Shown piece after piece: positions 51,526 to 63,366 of a stretch of DNA of 64,000 nt. The stretch is taken from contig ML058453.1 of assembly GCA_003013855.2 (NCBI GenBank), forward strand, positions 8,053,861-8,117,860. Direction: 5' to 3'. Numbering within the stretch: the stretch's first letter is position 1; the number at the start of each line of letters is the position of its first letter. Made by a program: the position numbers and the translations under genes. The notes under the pieces are model-generated. The model had not been told where the DNA came from. It did not search any database and saw nothing but the letters and a program-made list of their open reading frames with translations. The stretch is from Liriodendron chinense. Taxonomy: Eukaryota > Streptophyta > Magnoliopsida > Magnoliales > Magnoliaceae.

Positions 51526-53494
51526 TTCAAATGCTAGTGTAGAGTTTGTTCGTTCATGTATGTCCCATAGTAACGAGTGCAAATTCCATCCAGTGAATCC
51601 CACCGGATGTTAAGCGTCATCGAAGTTCCGTTCCTCCTTGGTGGGCCATCCCACTGAGTGACCCCACCAGGCATGGTTTTAAATTTGGTAAAAATGCTTT
51701 CATACCAAATTCAAACCCAGTCCCATTAGACTCGATTCATTTATAAATGAGTATGGGTGGATCTCCCTCTGTAGGATTGAGACTCATTTACAAATGGATA
51801 TGATAGGGTTGACTTAAAGTCAAACTAAACCTTCCCATTTAGTAAAAAGGTATGGGTATAAAATTTGGAACCAAACTAAATCAATAAATAGGCAGGTCTG
51901 ATTTTGGCTAAACCCATACTAAACCTGACCATTTACAGCCCTATCCCATCATGACACCCATTTCTAGTTCTGCATAGTAGTTCTCTCCGAGGACCAAACC
52001 CATTCAGTAAATGTGCAGGTCCATAGGAACAAGCTTTATTTTACAGGAGTTGTGTGGAACCGACCGTGAAGTGTGCATGACATTTCATTCAATCCATCAT
52101 TTTTGCCTCATGTTCTCCTTGTAGCATGGAGAAATCAAGCTGATCTAGAATTCGGTGGGCCACACCATGTAAAGTCATGCTTAAAACCGCTAGAATCACG
52201 TGGTGTGTTTAAATAGTAGATATCCGAGTTGATGGCAATGTGAATCGAATGGAAGTGGGGTTGGTCTCCAATGTTGCATGCAGGAGCAATCGGAGATGTT
52301 TCTGATCAAAGGATTGGACCGCTAGGATTTGGGAACAACACATTATCACAACCGAACAATTGGATGATTGGGATCAAGAGAATCGGTGCGAAAGAACCCA
52401 ATAGCTGAAGGAAGCAGGATTGAAAGAAGGAAAAGATCTCTAAAAATTTTGATACCATGCAAACAAGAGTGGAAAGTAGGTAAAATGATGGGCAAGGACT
52501 CAAAAGGTTCGTTGGTATATGCTTATGTATGGATGTACAATATATTTGACTAACTTTGAAATTCAAACAATTCAAAGTATCCATTCAAGGAGACGGTTGT
52601 GATGATACATTAACAGTGTGGACCCTCTTGAGTCCTGGACGGGCTGAATTTTGGATGTCCATTCATCCTGGTGGTGCACATAGGCATGCAAAAAACACGG
52701 TGGGCCACTCACAATCTGAATGGTTTTAATTGTTACCGATCCAATCCCCATAGTTCCCTGTGGTGTAACCCACATGTGTTTTGGATCAGCCTGATTTTAT
52801 TGATAGTGTGGTGAAGCACTGCACTTTTCCAGTCCGACTCTTATGTATGTGGTCGTTTTCCAGCCAGTCATCTAGTGCTGGAAGTCGTCCACATACACCA
52901 TGATCCTGATGTGGGTTCCTTGATATTAATCAGGACCTTTCCGGCTAGTTTACATGGTAGAGCCAGCTCTATGAAGCACACGTGGCATGATGACATATGA
53001 ATCAGGACTGGCCATATAGTTACTCCTGTTTTGGATGGCTGATAATAATTCAAAACAATACAGAGATCAGATGATCTTAGACACATGATCGGTGGGTCCT
53101 AAGTAGTGGTGAAGAACATAAATAATTAATGGTCAAAATGACAGTATGACATGGTGAATCATGGTTAAGGTTAGGATTGTCTGTTGAGTTGAGCGTGCGT
53201 TTGGCAGCGTTGGCCATCAAAGACGGGCTACTTGATAGACGGTTGATAAATCACCCAAATTCGAGTAGATGGCTCCCTACATCACTACCCAAGGAATGAA
53301 ATAAAGCAGACATGTAACAAACGGTAGAAGAAGCCCTTGTGCCTATAGCCGAGCCATTAATAGGTTGCCAGGAGGAAGAATTATATAGGTTTGTTGAAGA
53401 GTGTCAGATGCGCAGAAAAATATTTTTTAAGTGAAATAATGTTTTTACTTTTTTTATTTTTTTTTTAGGCCCACTTTTTTATTCAGCCACTCTT
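51526..53494. other. Intergenic, no gene recognised
   Basis: Includes an old repeat with AAATTTGG/CCAAATT-type mirrored phrases (51675-51950), one more core-like fragment at about 52615-52790 and T runs at 53445-53502. No conserved coding frame or RNA gene. Confidence 0.5.
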
Positions 53495-53972
53495 TTTTTT
53501 AATGGTGCCCGCCTTGATGAATTTGTTGTATACCCACACTGTGCATCTGTTTTTCCATCTGATTTTAGGATGCAGTCTCAAACCTTAAGAATATTTGAAT
53601 CTTGGGTGGGCTACACCCCTGGAAACAGTGGTGAATGATCATTAAAACTTTTACTTTTTTGAGTGATATTAAAGTTTTGGATTAATCTGATCTTTGTATT
53701 TTCCATTCATCTAAGTCTGTTGTACCTTATCACCAGGTTTGATGGAAAATAAAAATTACAAAAACCTTACAATGGGTCTTAGGAAGTTTTTAACGGCAAA
53801 GTGTTCAATCGCCATGGTTTCCTATGGTGTGGTCCACCTGAGATTTGGATCTGCTTAATTTCTGAGGCGACGTCTTAAAATGGGCTGGATAAACAGATGA
53901 ACGGCATAGATATACAACACATCATCAAGGTGGGCCCCACGGTAAGCGCAAGGGTAACACCTAATCAGCACC
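53495..53972. mobile_element. Mutator-like MITE, left end eroded
   Basis: The right terminus GGTAACACCTAATCAGCACC (to 53972) is the same subtype as at 50147 and 55140. The left side starts at the core (GATGAATTTGTTGTATACCC) after a T-rich stretch, so the outer left arm is lost. Interior blocks are typical. Confidence 0.75.
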
Positions 53973-55139
53973 TCTGCCAAACAATCATCTGGCCTGTCCA
54001 CCGATCAAGTGGTCCATGCGTCACATAAGACATTAGTAAAAGTGGCAAACTCGCTGTACTAATATCTAGACGTGCTGTGTGGTGATCCAATGGTTGAAAT
54101 TATGTGACCCGCAGGGATGTACTGCCCCAAAAATCTCCTAAATAGGTCATTAAACGATGGGCCCATTAAATCACCCTGTTTTGGTCAGTGGTTGTTCACA
54201 TGATTTTCGGCTAGTTGAAAAGCTAACTTGGAAGGCTCTAAACCAATGGTCAAGCTTGCTCATGGGTCCATTTGCCCGAACTTGAACCCAAGTACTTGGA
54301 TCCCATGCATGGACTGAAGGATCGGCCACTCAGACTGATTCATCCGTTCTTGAGTTGAGTCGGGACTCAACGGCGTTTGGTGTGACCCGTCCGAGTTGAG
54401 CTAATTTTCAATACCAACTCATGGTGATTAACCAGATCGGACTCAGCTGAGTCCGAGTCAAGAGTTGCATGGCAATCCATTATCATACGTTGAAAATTGT
54501 TGAATGGGCCCACTTTCTTCGATCTACCACCGTCCAAAATCTCGGATAATTTGACTGCGGGAACTGTAGACGGTTTGTAATGAAATGTACAATACACTGC
54601 ATTTGGCGTGGCAATAGACCGCACTGGGCCGAAGGAGGTCCATATCTAGCCCTTGAGCTTTGGACATGAGTTCAAAGGTCCATCCCGACTCATAAGCTAA
54701 TGAGTCAAGCTCGGACCCAGATCAGACAACCATCCAATCCTTGGCCCACCAATCTGAAATGACCAGACAACGGTCCAGGCCTACCTGTTGGGCATTTAGT
54801 TTATTGGGCCTAAATTCCAGGCCCACCTGAAACCTACGGTCCCTGAGATTCCCCACAAACGGGCCGAATGCATGCTGGACTACTGGGCTCTACTGGACTA
54901 GAGCCGAGAACTGGGCGAGCCCATTTACGACCCACCGTACACGTGGCATATATCGTGGTCCGTGTTATCAATGAAATAACACCGATTGCATGGGTATTAA
55001 GCAATTGATCATGCATGTAGCCCTGACCGTCTGTCCATTTGAAAGCCACTAATTGGATGGTCGGGATGATCCTATCAGTATGATTTTTGGATGGTGGGAT
55101 TTGGATATTCTGAATTGACATGCGTATCGTATGCCACAT
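53973..55139. other. Intergenic, no gene recognised
   Basis: Higher GC than surrounding repeats, with several CGAGTT/GACTCA short phrases around 54340-54450. No conserved protein frame is recognised on either strand. Confidence 0.45.
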
Positions 55140-55500
55140 GGGAGCGGAGAGAGAGAGAGTGGGTGTTACCCTAACAGTGTGGGGCCCATCTTGATGTATT
55201 TGTTGTATATCCACGCCGTCCATCTGTTTTTCCATCTCATTTTAGAACGCGATGCTAAAACCTTAAGAAGATCAAAATAGCAGGTGGACCATACCACTGG
55301 AAACAGTGATGCATGACCATTAAAAACTTCCTGTGGCATGGTCCACCTGATATTTGGATCTGCTTAATTTTTTGTACAATCTCCTAATATGGGCCGGAGA
55401 AACGGATGGACGGTATGGATATACAACATATCATCAAGGTGGGCCCCACGTAAGGGTAACACCCACTAAGATGTTACCCGGGTAACACCTAATCCGCTCC
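55140..55500. mobile_element. Mutator-like MITE, internally deleted, with 9-bp target duplication
   Basis: The left end GGGAGCGGA with GA repeats and GGTGTTACCC, the right end GGGTAACACCTAATCCGCTCC. The flanks ATGCCACAT (55131-55139) and ATGTCACAT (55501-55509) match at 8 of 9. A perfect 16-nt palindrome TGTTACCCGGGTAACA lies at 55472-55487 in the right arm. The interior is shortened to about 100 bp, giving 361 bp overall. Confidence 0.85.
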
Positions 55501-55574
55501 ATGTCACATATAGGGAGGATTTTAAAAACGAAACTATCTCCTTAATATTATAAAGAGACGTAAGAAGTGAGAAT

Positions 55575-55693
55575 GATCCAAGCCGTTCATCAGGCCGACC
55601 TCACCTGTCTAGATTACTTGTTCCAAAGAAGCCCGTCCACTAAACTGGAGGACCACAGCCTGGGTGGGACGTCCCTGATGAACGGCTTTGATC
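55575..55693. repeat. Small foldback sequence
   Basis: GATCCAAGCCGTTCATCAGG (55575-55594) and CCTGATGAACGGCTTTGATC (55674-55693) are inverted complements with a loop of about 79 bp. An open frame crosses it but has no recognisable homology. Confidence 0.7.
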
Positions 55694-56212
55694 TCTATAA
55701 ACGATCCACGGGTACGTGGGAGCCACTAATGCCACAAAAGTTCAACAAAATATCTAAATCCTCGATTCCAGGAGCTTTTGCCCACACGCGTGTACAAGTC
55801 AGGTAATGTACACACCAAACTTATGCCATCATGGAATATTGGTACTAGATCCAATCCATTCATCGTAGTTAAAACCATATCTAGATGCTCTTAGAGAAAT
55901 ATAAATTTGTTCTACTTGTCATGTGGGCCACACTTCACCCAAAAAATGTACGGCTGAAGAAATCTTGATGGAGGGTTTTTCTTTATTCTTTCGAACTATT
56001 TCAAACATCATGGACCCACATGATGAGCTGAAATTTCTTTTCTTTTTCCTATAACATCTAGAAGATAAGATCTACCTGATGGACGGCTTGGATATAACAT
56101 CTATTAGCCACCCGAGTACTGTGAGCGTTTACACGATCTTTCTGGTACTCGCGTGCAGGCATAGAAAAGGAGATATGAGATATCTCTTTTAGGCGCTAGG
56201 CGTTTGAAGCCC

Positions 56213-56219
56213 TATAAAT
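56213..56219 (+). promoter_or_regulatory. TATA box of the DEAD-box helicase gene
   Basis: CTATAAATC lies 46 bp before the ATG at 56259, which leaves a very short, pyrimidine-rich leader (CTTCTCTTCTCTC...). GAGATATGAGATATCTC, an imperfect palindrome, lies upstream at 56170-56186. Confidence 0.55.
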
Positions 56220-56258
56220 CAAATCCCCTTCTCTTCTCTCATTTCTTCATTTCTCGCA

Positions 56259-58126
56259 ATGGCAGTAACGAGCCTCCTCTTCTCGTCACTCCCTTCAACT
56301 GCCTTTCTCCTCAAAAACCCTAATTCCTCATCTCTCCTCCTCAATTTCTCACCAATCTCCATCTCCATCTCCAGCAGACCTAGTCCCGTCGCCCTCCGGT
56401 CCATCTCCCCTTCCGCCGCATCCACCGTCGACTTCGCCGTCCCCGCTAAAACTAACGGCCTTGATGCTGCTCCTGGAAGAAGCGACCTTCTCGACATCTC
56501 GAAGCTCGGCATCGCGGAGGAGATTGTCTCCTCTCTCTCTCGACGAGGGATTACTGAGCTCTTCCCGATTCAGGTCATCTCTCTCTCAAGCCAGTCTTTC
56601 AATTTCCGAAATTTTCAAAAAGACGTTTTGTTTTTCTGTACATTGTCATGGATATTTATATTTTGAATTAGGGAATTCTCTCTTAAATTGGATTTTTTTT
56701 AGGAAATCGAACACTGCTCTTGAGCTGATAGGGTTAATAGAGGAATTATCGGATACTCTAGTGGAGTATGGTGGATTGTATGCATGCAGGTGTCTGGTGT
56801 ACACCGGGACATTCATGTAGTCAATCCGGGCCTTCAAAAAGGCTGCCTGGTCTCATGTCCCAGGCCGCTGACGTTCAAAATCCACGGCCCAGCACCTCAG
56901 AGATTGAGGAGTTATTGTTCCAAGTTTAGCTCACAACTACCTGTTTTCCACAGTGTCGATAGGTGGCATGTGCATGAGGTGTTTATTACTGAAAATTGCC
57001 TTGTTAAGCCACATAAATCCCTACGTATACTTGATGGGTTGTGGATAGGGGTGTCGACTGGCCAGGCTTGGGCTGGGTGAGGTCGGCATGAGCCTGGCCT
57101 GTTTAATTTTTAATCTTAAATTTTAGGTCAAGGCCTACCTAGCAAGCATGAACTTAGGTTCAGTCCTAGCCCATGGCTGACATAAATGGGCCTGGATTCA
57201 GTCTGGGCGCCAATTGAAAATGTTATCAAGTCTAGGTCCATGTTGAGCTCATTTACTTGTTGGGCCTGAAAATCAGGCCCAGCCTAACCCGTGGCTGGCT
57301 AGGCCCAAGGGCTGGACTGGCCAGCTCAGCCCATTGACAGATGTAGCTGTGGATGTGGCTCTTTAACTTATGCTTATCTCATGTACGAAGGACATTGTTG
57401 TCCTGTTATGCTATTGACAATATCCTAACTATGTGTGAAATCATTCTACTTGAGCTACCTAGATGAGTTAGAACACCAAAGCGACACTCGCATGGTAGCT
57501 AGCAAGGTATTCCATAACGGTAATGGCGGCCATTATGCGTGCGCGCGTGTGTGTGCATGTGGGTGTGGGCGCGTGCAAGTGCATGTGCGTTTGCATGTGG
57601 ATGCGCTCGCGCGTGTGTGGGTGGGTGGGGAAATGGTACTATGAGGTTGACCTCATGGGAGCCACCATGATGTGTGGCAAACATCAATCCCATCAATCAG
57701 ATGCACCCTTCTGTGGTGAGCCGTGGGCCTAAAAATCAGGCCAATCCATGCCACACCACAGACAACAATTGAGAGTGAATGCTCGCCCATTGAAACCTTC
57801 CTGATTGTATATAGGGCCCAATGAGATGTGGTTTAGAACATCCAACCCATCCACTGTGTGTGTTCTGCTTGGATGAGGGTCACACCAAATTTTAAGCCAT
57901 TCGAAAACTCAGGTGGGACCCACTAAGTGCTTTTAAATGTTTTAGTCATGATTTCCCATGGTTTCAGATGGTGTGTGGCCCACCTGAGTTTTGGATATGG
58001 CTGATTTTTGGCACATCCCATAACCTAGAGGAGACCTACCAAATGCCCAGTGTGGATATCCATCGCACATCAATGGTGCCCATAGAACTCGACCTCATAG
58101 TATCATTTCCCATGTATGTGCGTGTG

Positions 58127-58183
<57 letters not shown>

Positions 58184-61100
58184 CAAGTCCAACCGTTGGA
58201 CCATACAACCACTTCAGTTACTAATGATCAATTAATGTTATTGTTAGTAATAAATAAAGAGAAGGAAAAAAAAATGTGTTATAAAGGTAATAATAAATGC
58301 AAGCATGCATGGTGCTATTTTTCAACTTATGAAATAACTCGTACCTAGTATTTATTAGCAGTAATTTAAATTTAACAAAATCTAAATTGGTTGGGCCTAA
58401 GGTATAGTCTAACTGGTTGGACTTGAGAGTGCCTCATATATATGTGTGCGCACCCGCTCGCCAGCGCGTGTGTTAGTTACAGGCTGTTACGGGCCATTGC
58501 GGTTTAATTTTTCCATAACGCATGGCAGTGGTAATTATTATGTTACTCACGGCCATTATGACTATTATGTAACCGTTTTGGAATACCTTGGTAGCCAGAC
58601 AGAAACTAAGATTGAAACTGATGTGAGAAATGGATGCAAGAAACATTTCTTTACACATTCACTATAGTAGTTAAGGGAATACAGGTAGAATTTGGAAGCA
58701 GGAAACTAAGGTATTCTCGGGGACAACTAGTTTCTAACTGACAATAGACACATGGATGCATGGGAAGCATCATGTGTCCTCATCATCTCATAGCCTTGTC
58801 ACAGCTAAATTGGAATTGTCCTGATAAATCCTGCTCTTCATTCCTATCCAAGGCCCCACCCTTGGTAAGCGAATATGCCAACTACCAATTCTGCTGGGAA
58901 AGTTACCTGGCTGTAAGTAATACTGGGTTCAAACTGCCATTTAACATCATAGCACATGAAGCACATGGAAATTTGAACTCAAGCTTGAGGCATTTGAACT
59001 CTCTTGCTATTTTCCTACTATTCCTAATGTAGATGATCTCAGGTGATGTACTGATGCATTCATATGGAAGGTTTACATTTTCAGTTTATCTCAATTGTAT
59101 TTTGTATGCTTTTATAGCAAAATTCAATTTCTGAGTGATTTAATTTGTCTCTCTTGTTGATGTTGTCAATGAAGGGAATTTTTTGTTGGGAGTCGTTTAG
59201 CCTTCCTCATGTGGTTGTGTAATAATAAGGGGCATAAATGCCAAACAGGGAATGAACAAAGTATAGAAAAGTTAGTAGCTTCCGTTGTTTTATGCTATAT
59301 GCTTATTATTCTAAGACAATGCTCGAAGATTAGAGTTGATAGATCTGTGACATGTCAAGCACTGAGTTGTTGCTAGTTAATTATACTTCGATTTCTAAGG
59401 TCACATTTGCTCAAGTTGTTGTTCTGTCATTGCAGAGAGCAGTGTTGGAACCAGCCATGCAAGGGCGTGATATGATAGGAAGAGCTATTACGGGATCTGG
59501 GAAAACTCTGGCCTTTGGTATTCCCATATTGGACAAAATCATTAAACACCGTACTCAGAGCAGGTTTGTTGTGTGCCTCAACCTTTTTATTATAGTAGTC
59601 ATTATGTTGCAATTAAATGGTTATTCGTCTTTTAATGTTAAACCCATATTTTCTGTTATTCATCTTATAGCTGTCGTATTTTAATATTAAAATATATATA
59701 TCCATCATATTTTGGTAAATAATGCTGAAGTTCGTCCACATACGTGACACGCAATCAACTATATGTGCTGTCATCATGCTTCATTTCTCTTCAACTTTTT
59801 CCCTTGCAGAGTTGGTGGATCTGCAAAATCTCAATCAGCATAATATGGTTTTTCACCATTCTTCCTTTTCTTTTTTCATGTCATTTTAATATCTGGTAGT
59901 CAGCCATTTCCCGTAAATCTGTTGCTGTCATTTTTTTTTAAAAAAAAATTTGGGTTTCTTTTTGGAACCTAAGATGGGACAACCGCCACCTTTCTTCTTC
60001 TTCTTCTTTTTAGGTAGAACTTACCATGCATTAAACAAAAAAATTCACCTCAGAATTCCCTTTTGGTGCATTGATTTTAAAGAGTTGCCACACAGACTAG
60101 ATGATTTAGAATGAGAGACTTGGCCTTATCCATGATGAAAATTCTCAGTAGACATCTACGTGGAACATTTCGTGTTTTTGGTCTCTAAAAAGATACTTTT
60201 GATTCATGGGTTTGTTATAAAATCTTAAAGTAAGAGCCCTTTGCTGCGGTCTCTATGTATTATGAAATGGAAAGGTAGTATGTGTTAATGGTATTTCAGC
60301 CTTTGTTGGGACCTGCTTGGGAGTCTCTTGCGTTTTCAATATTTGATATTGGAGGTCAGATTTGTCATCAAAGTCTAATAAACTTTATTGATCATGGATA
60401 GTTTCATTATCTCAAATTTTCACACAATGTTAATGAGCAATATTGAAGAGAATGTTCATGAAGCACTAACATTTAAACAAACAAGTTATCATAAAAACAG
60501 GATCCTGTTAACCATTACCTGGTAATTAGAGCGAGGGAGGGTTTAATTATCACTTCTGAATTTTAAAAGGTTAGTAAGTATTAATTGTTAAACCTTGATA
60601 TTGAGAAGATCTGGGTAGCCACAATTTAGTAAATATCTATGGTTAAGATGTAAGTGATCAATATTGGGTACTTTATACGAGTGTTAGGTCGAATTGGTCA
60701 ACCTTTTTCTCAATTGACCTCTTGATAATGAGTCTTAAGTGGTGTAATTTATGGGTATATCCTGTCTTCCTTATAGGGTATTTGATATATATTTTCCTGG
60801 TTTCAGGCAAAAAAGAGTTCCCTCTGCTCTGATTTTGGCACCTACTCGTGAGCTAGCACGCCAGGTGCAAAAGGAATTCAAAGAATCTGCACCACATTTG
60901 AGCAGTGCCTGCCTCTATGGAGGAATCCCAATCATAAATCAAGTGCGTATGCTTAGGTTTGGTATAGACATTGCAGTTGGCACTCCTGGCAGGATTATTG
61001 ACCTGGTTGAAAGGGGTGCCTTGGATCTGTCGGAAGTGAATTTCGTTGTGCTGGATGAAGCTGACCAGATGTTGGCTATTGGTTTCCAAGATGACGTCGA

Positions 61101-63366
61101 GCGTATTTTAAGTTACTTACCTGCAAAGAAACAATGCATGCTATTTTCAGCAACAATGCCGTCATGGGTTAATGAGCTGTCAAGGAAGTATTTAAGGAAT
61201 CCTTTGGTAATTGATCTGGTGAGTCACTCATGTTTCTTATTGAATGTTTGCCTGCACTCCTCACATATTGTCTCCTGAGGAGAGGCATGCCTTTTTCTTC
61301 TTTTGTTAGCAACTGCTCTTTGGTTTACTAGGGTAAATTTTCAGGTACAATTTTGCTGATGGTTAGCTTGTTCTGTTTTTTTGGCATTAGGTTGGTGATT
61401 CAGATCAAAAGTTAGCTGATGGCATTTCTCTCTATTCAGTCGCCTCAACTGCTTCTAGGAAGCCAAATATTCTTCCTACTTTGATTGCCGTAAGTTAATA
61501 ACTCTTATTGCAAAGAATTACTTGAGAAGTTTGAAGCTCTCCTATCTTTTTGAGGGTTTCAGATTTATTTCACTTTGTTATGGATGCAAGTATGGCACCT
61601 TTTTCTTAATACTCCTGAATGGCTTTCACACTACCAAGCTAGCAGCAGTGTATGGTTTCATTTGACTTCAACCTGATTTATTTCCTGCTTCTTCAATAGC
61701 ATTTGAGAATTAAATTTTCAATGTCCAGAAATATGGGCAAGGAGGAAAAAGCATTGTTTTCACAAAAACAAAGAAAGATGCTGAAGAACTTTCAAGATCA
61801 ATGGGTGGTCTCCTTGGGAGTCGAGCATTGCATGGAAACATGCAGCAGTTTCAAAGGGACAGAACTCTTACTGCTTTTCGTGAAGGACGATTCAATGTTC
61901 TGGTTGCCACTGATGTTGCAGCTCGTGGACTTGATATTCCTAATGTTGACCTGGTACTGCATTTCCCAACTTTTAAATGCCCACTTTTTTCTCTTAGGAT
62001 GGTTTAGTAAACACTAGTTCTCTGTAGTCTGTATCTCTTCTCACAGTACAGATCTGTGCAGGTTGTTCATTTTGAAATACCAAACACATCTGAGATTTTT
62101 GTTCATCGATCTGGCCGAACGGGACGTGCGGGAAAGAAGGGAACGGCAGTTCTTATCTTCACCGAGAGTCAGCGCCGTGCAGTCAGGTTTATTGAGCGGG
62201 ATCTTCACTGCAAATTTGAAGAGGTATGCTGTATACTTCTGCTTTAGGAGAAATTTCATTGCAGGTTTATTGAGGGAGGGAGGATTGTGGCTTGAATAAT
62301 TTCTTGCAATTTAAGAGGAGGGAGGGAGGGAGGGAGGATCATGGCTTGAATAATTTCTTGCAATTTAAGAGAATATTTTCTTGTTTCATTATGCTACTTT
62401 TCTTCATGACAAGCCAATATCTGTCTCCATGGCAGCAATTTGATACAATTAGCTTGGCAACCTTAACTGGTCATTAGCCGCCAACATGTGTGAAGTTTCT
62501 CAGCCTGTGTTTGGATGCCACTAGTGAATTGAATTGAAAACATTCAGTTTAATCAAGAAGAATAGACAAAATGAGTGATGTCTCTTAATGGAGAAGGATC
62601 CCTCACAGTATTCCTTTCAAGTCCTTCAACATGGAAGTAACACAATGGTGATTTGGAGCTTAGAGCCTCAATATGAATGCTAAGTAAAGAAATCATAATT
62701 TGGTTATTTCTACTTTATTAGACTCAGGAACTGTAATTCAATTCAATAGTTTATCCAAATGCACCCTCAGTGTTGACATCATATTCTAACTGGCTATTAT
62801 TTTATTATCAGCTGCCAAGAATCAAAGATGACGTTAGGAGCATGACAGGGATTATGGATGTGGAAGAGAGCCATTATAGGAGACATGATGACTCGCTAGG
62901 AGACCGTGATGATCGCATTGGGCATTCTGATCATCGCCGCTTTGGAAATTTTGCAGGATCTCGAGGACAAAATTATGGCAATACTAGTGAAACTAGAGGC
63001 CGGCGTTCTAATGCATTCAGCCAGTCAGACGGAAACTCTGAAGGTTATGGAAGCTCCAGAAGGAACCACTATCCAATGAATCTAGGGACAAGGGACAATC
63101 ATTCTGCAAAACCCAGAAGAACCCAGTTGCCCAATTATGATGACTTTGAGAATAACTATTTCACTAAGAATGCAAGTGCTCGTTCGAATAGCTCTCGGCG
63201 GCGTTCAAGATCCACAGTTTCAAAATATGAGACAGGATCATTTCCCTCAGAAAGAAATTATGATAATGACCTGGATCTAATGGGGGAGAAGAGACGGTCT
63301 AAAATTTCCAACAGTAGCACAGATGATTTTAAGCAGATACTTGATGCGCTTAGGGATCACTCGTGA
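56259..63366 (+). CDS. DEAD-box ATP-dependent RNA helicase, RH9/RH53-like, probably organellar
   Basis: Exons 56259-56573, 59436-59563, 60807-61218, 61391-61489, 61729-61953, 62062-62223 and 62812-63366 join in phase to 631 residues. Residues 1 to about 60 are Ser/Leu/Pro-rich with few acidic residues, like a transit peptide. Helicase motifs: GI..LFPIQ (Q motif, to 105), AITGSGKT (122-129), PTREL (160-164), TPGR (207-210), DEAD (231-234), SAT (262-264), SIVFTKTK, ATDVAARGLD (378-387) and HRSGRTGR (408-415). VGDSDQKLADGI after motif III is shared with plant RH9/RH53 (PMH1/PMH2), mitochondrial helicases that assist group II intron splicing. The C-terminal exon is Arg/Ser/Asp/Asn-rich rather than strongly Gly-rich. 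Motif I lacks the TGTGKT spelling usual in that clade. Plastid targeting (RH3-like) is the main alternative. Confidence 0.92.
57047..57345. mobile_element. MITE-like foldback, TGGCCAG-rich
   Basis: Left GGGGTGTCGACTGGCCAGGC is mirrored by right CTGGCCAGCTCAGCCC...GACAGATGTAG. The interior has AGGCCTA / TAGGCCC-type mirrored blocks. A related sequence lies downstream of the gene at about 63566-63765. Confidence 0.55.
57628..58111. mobile_element. Foldback MITE, family B, copy 2
   Basis: The left end GGGAAATGGTACTATGAGG and right end (complement GGGAAATGATACTATGAGG) are a nearly perfect inverted pair. The same left end is seen at 27966. The palindrome at the left end has one change relative to copy 1. 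The interior blocks CCATTGAAACCTTCCTGA and GTGGCCCACCTGAG are shared. Length 484 bp. Confidence 0.82.
58121..58181. repeat. (GT)n-(GA)n compound microsatellite
   Basis: About 20 bp of GT then about 39 bp of GA, immediately after the right end of the family B MITE. Confidence 0.95.

Larger units (their letters stand above)
56574..59435 (+). other. First intron of the helicase gene: repeat content
   Basis: This 2862-bp intron (CAG/GTCATC to TTGCAG/AGAGCA) holds a CAGGCCC-rich MITE (57047-57345), alternating (CG/TG) low-complexity DNA (about 57538-57625), the family B MITE (57628-58111) and GT/GA microsatellites (58121-58181). The other introns are 1243, 172, 239, 108 and 588 bp. The one at 59564-60806 is AT-rich with no identified element. 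Confidence 0.75.

Noticed and set aside
55567..55806. 79-codon frame upstream of the helicase gene
   Set aside because: It runs through a foldback sequence (55575-55693) and has no homology or promoter features.
57968..58348. 126-codon frame with an Arg-Glu repeat
   Set aside because: It is a translation of the GA microsatellite next to a MITE, inside the helicase first intron.
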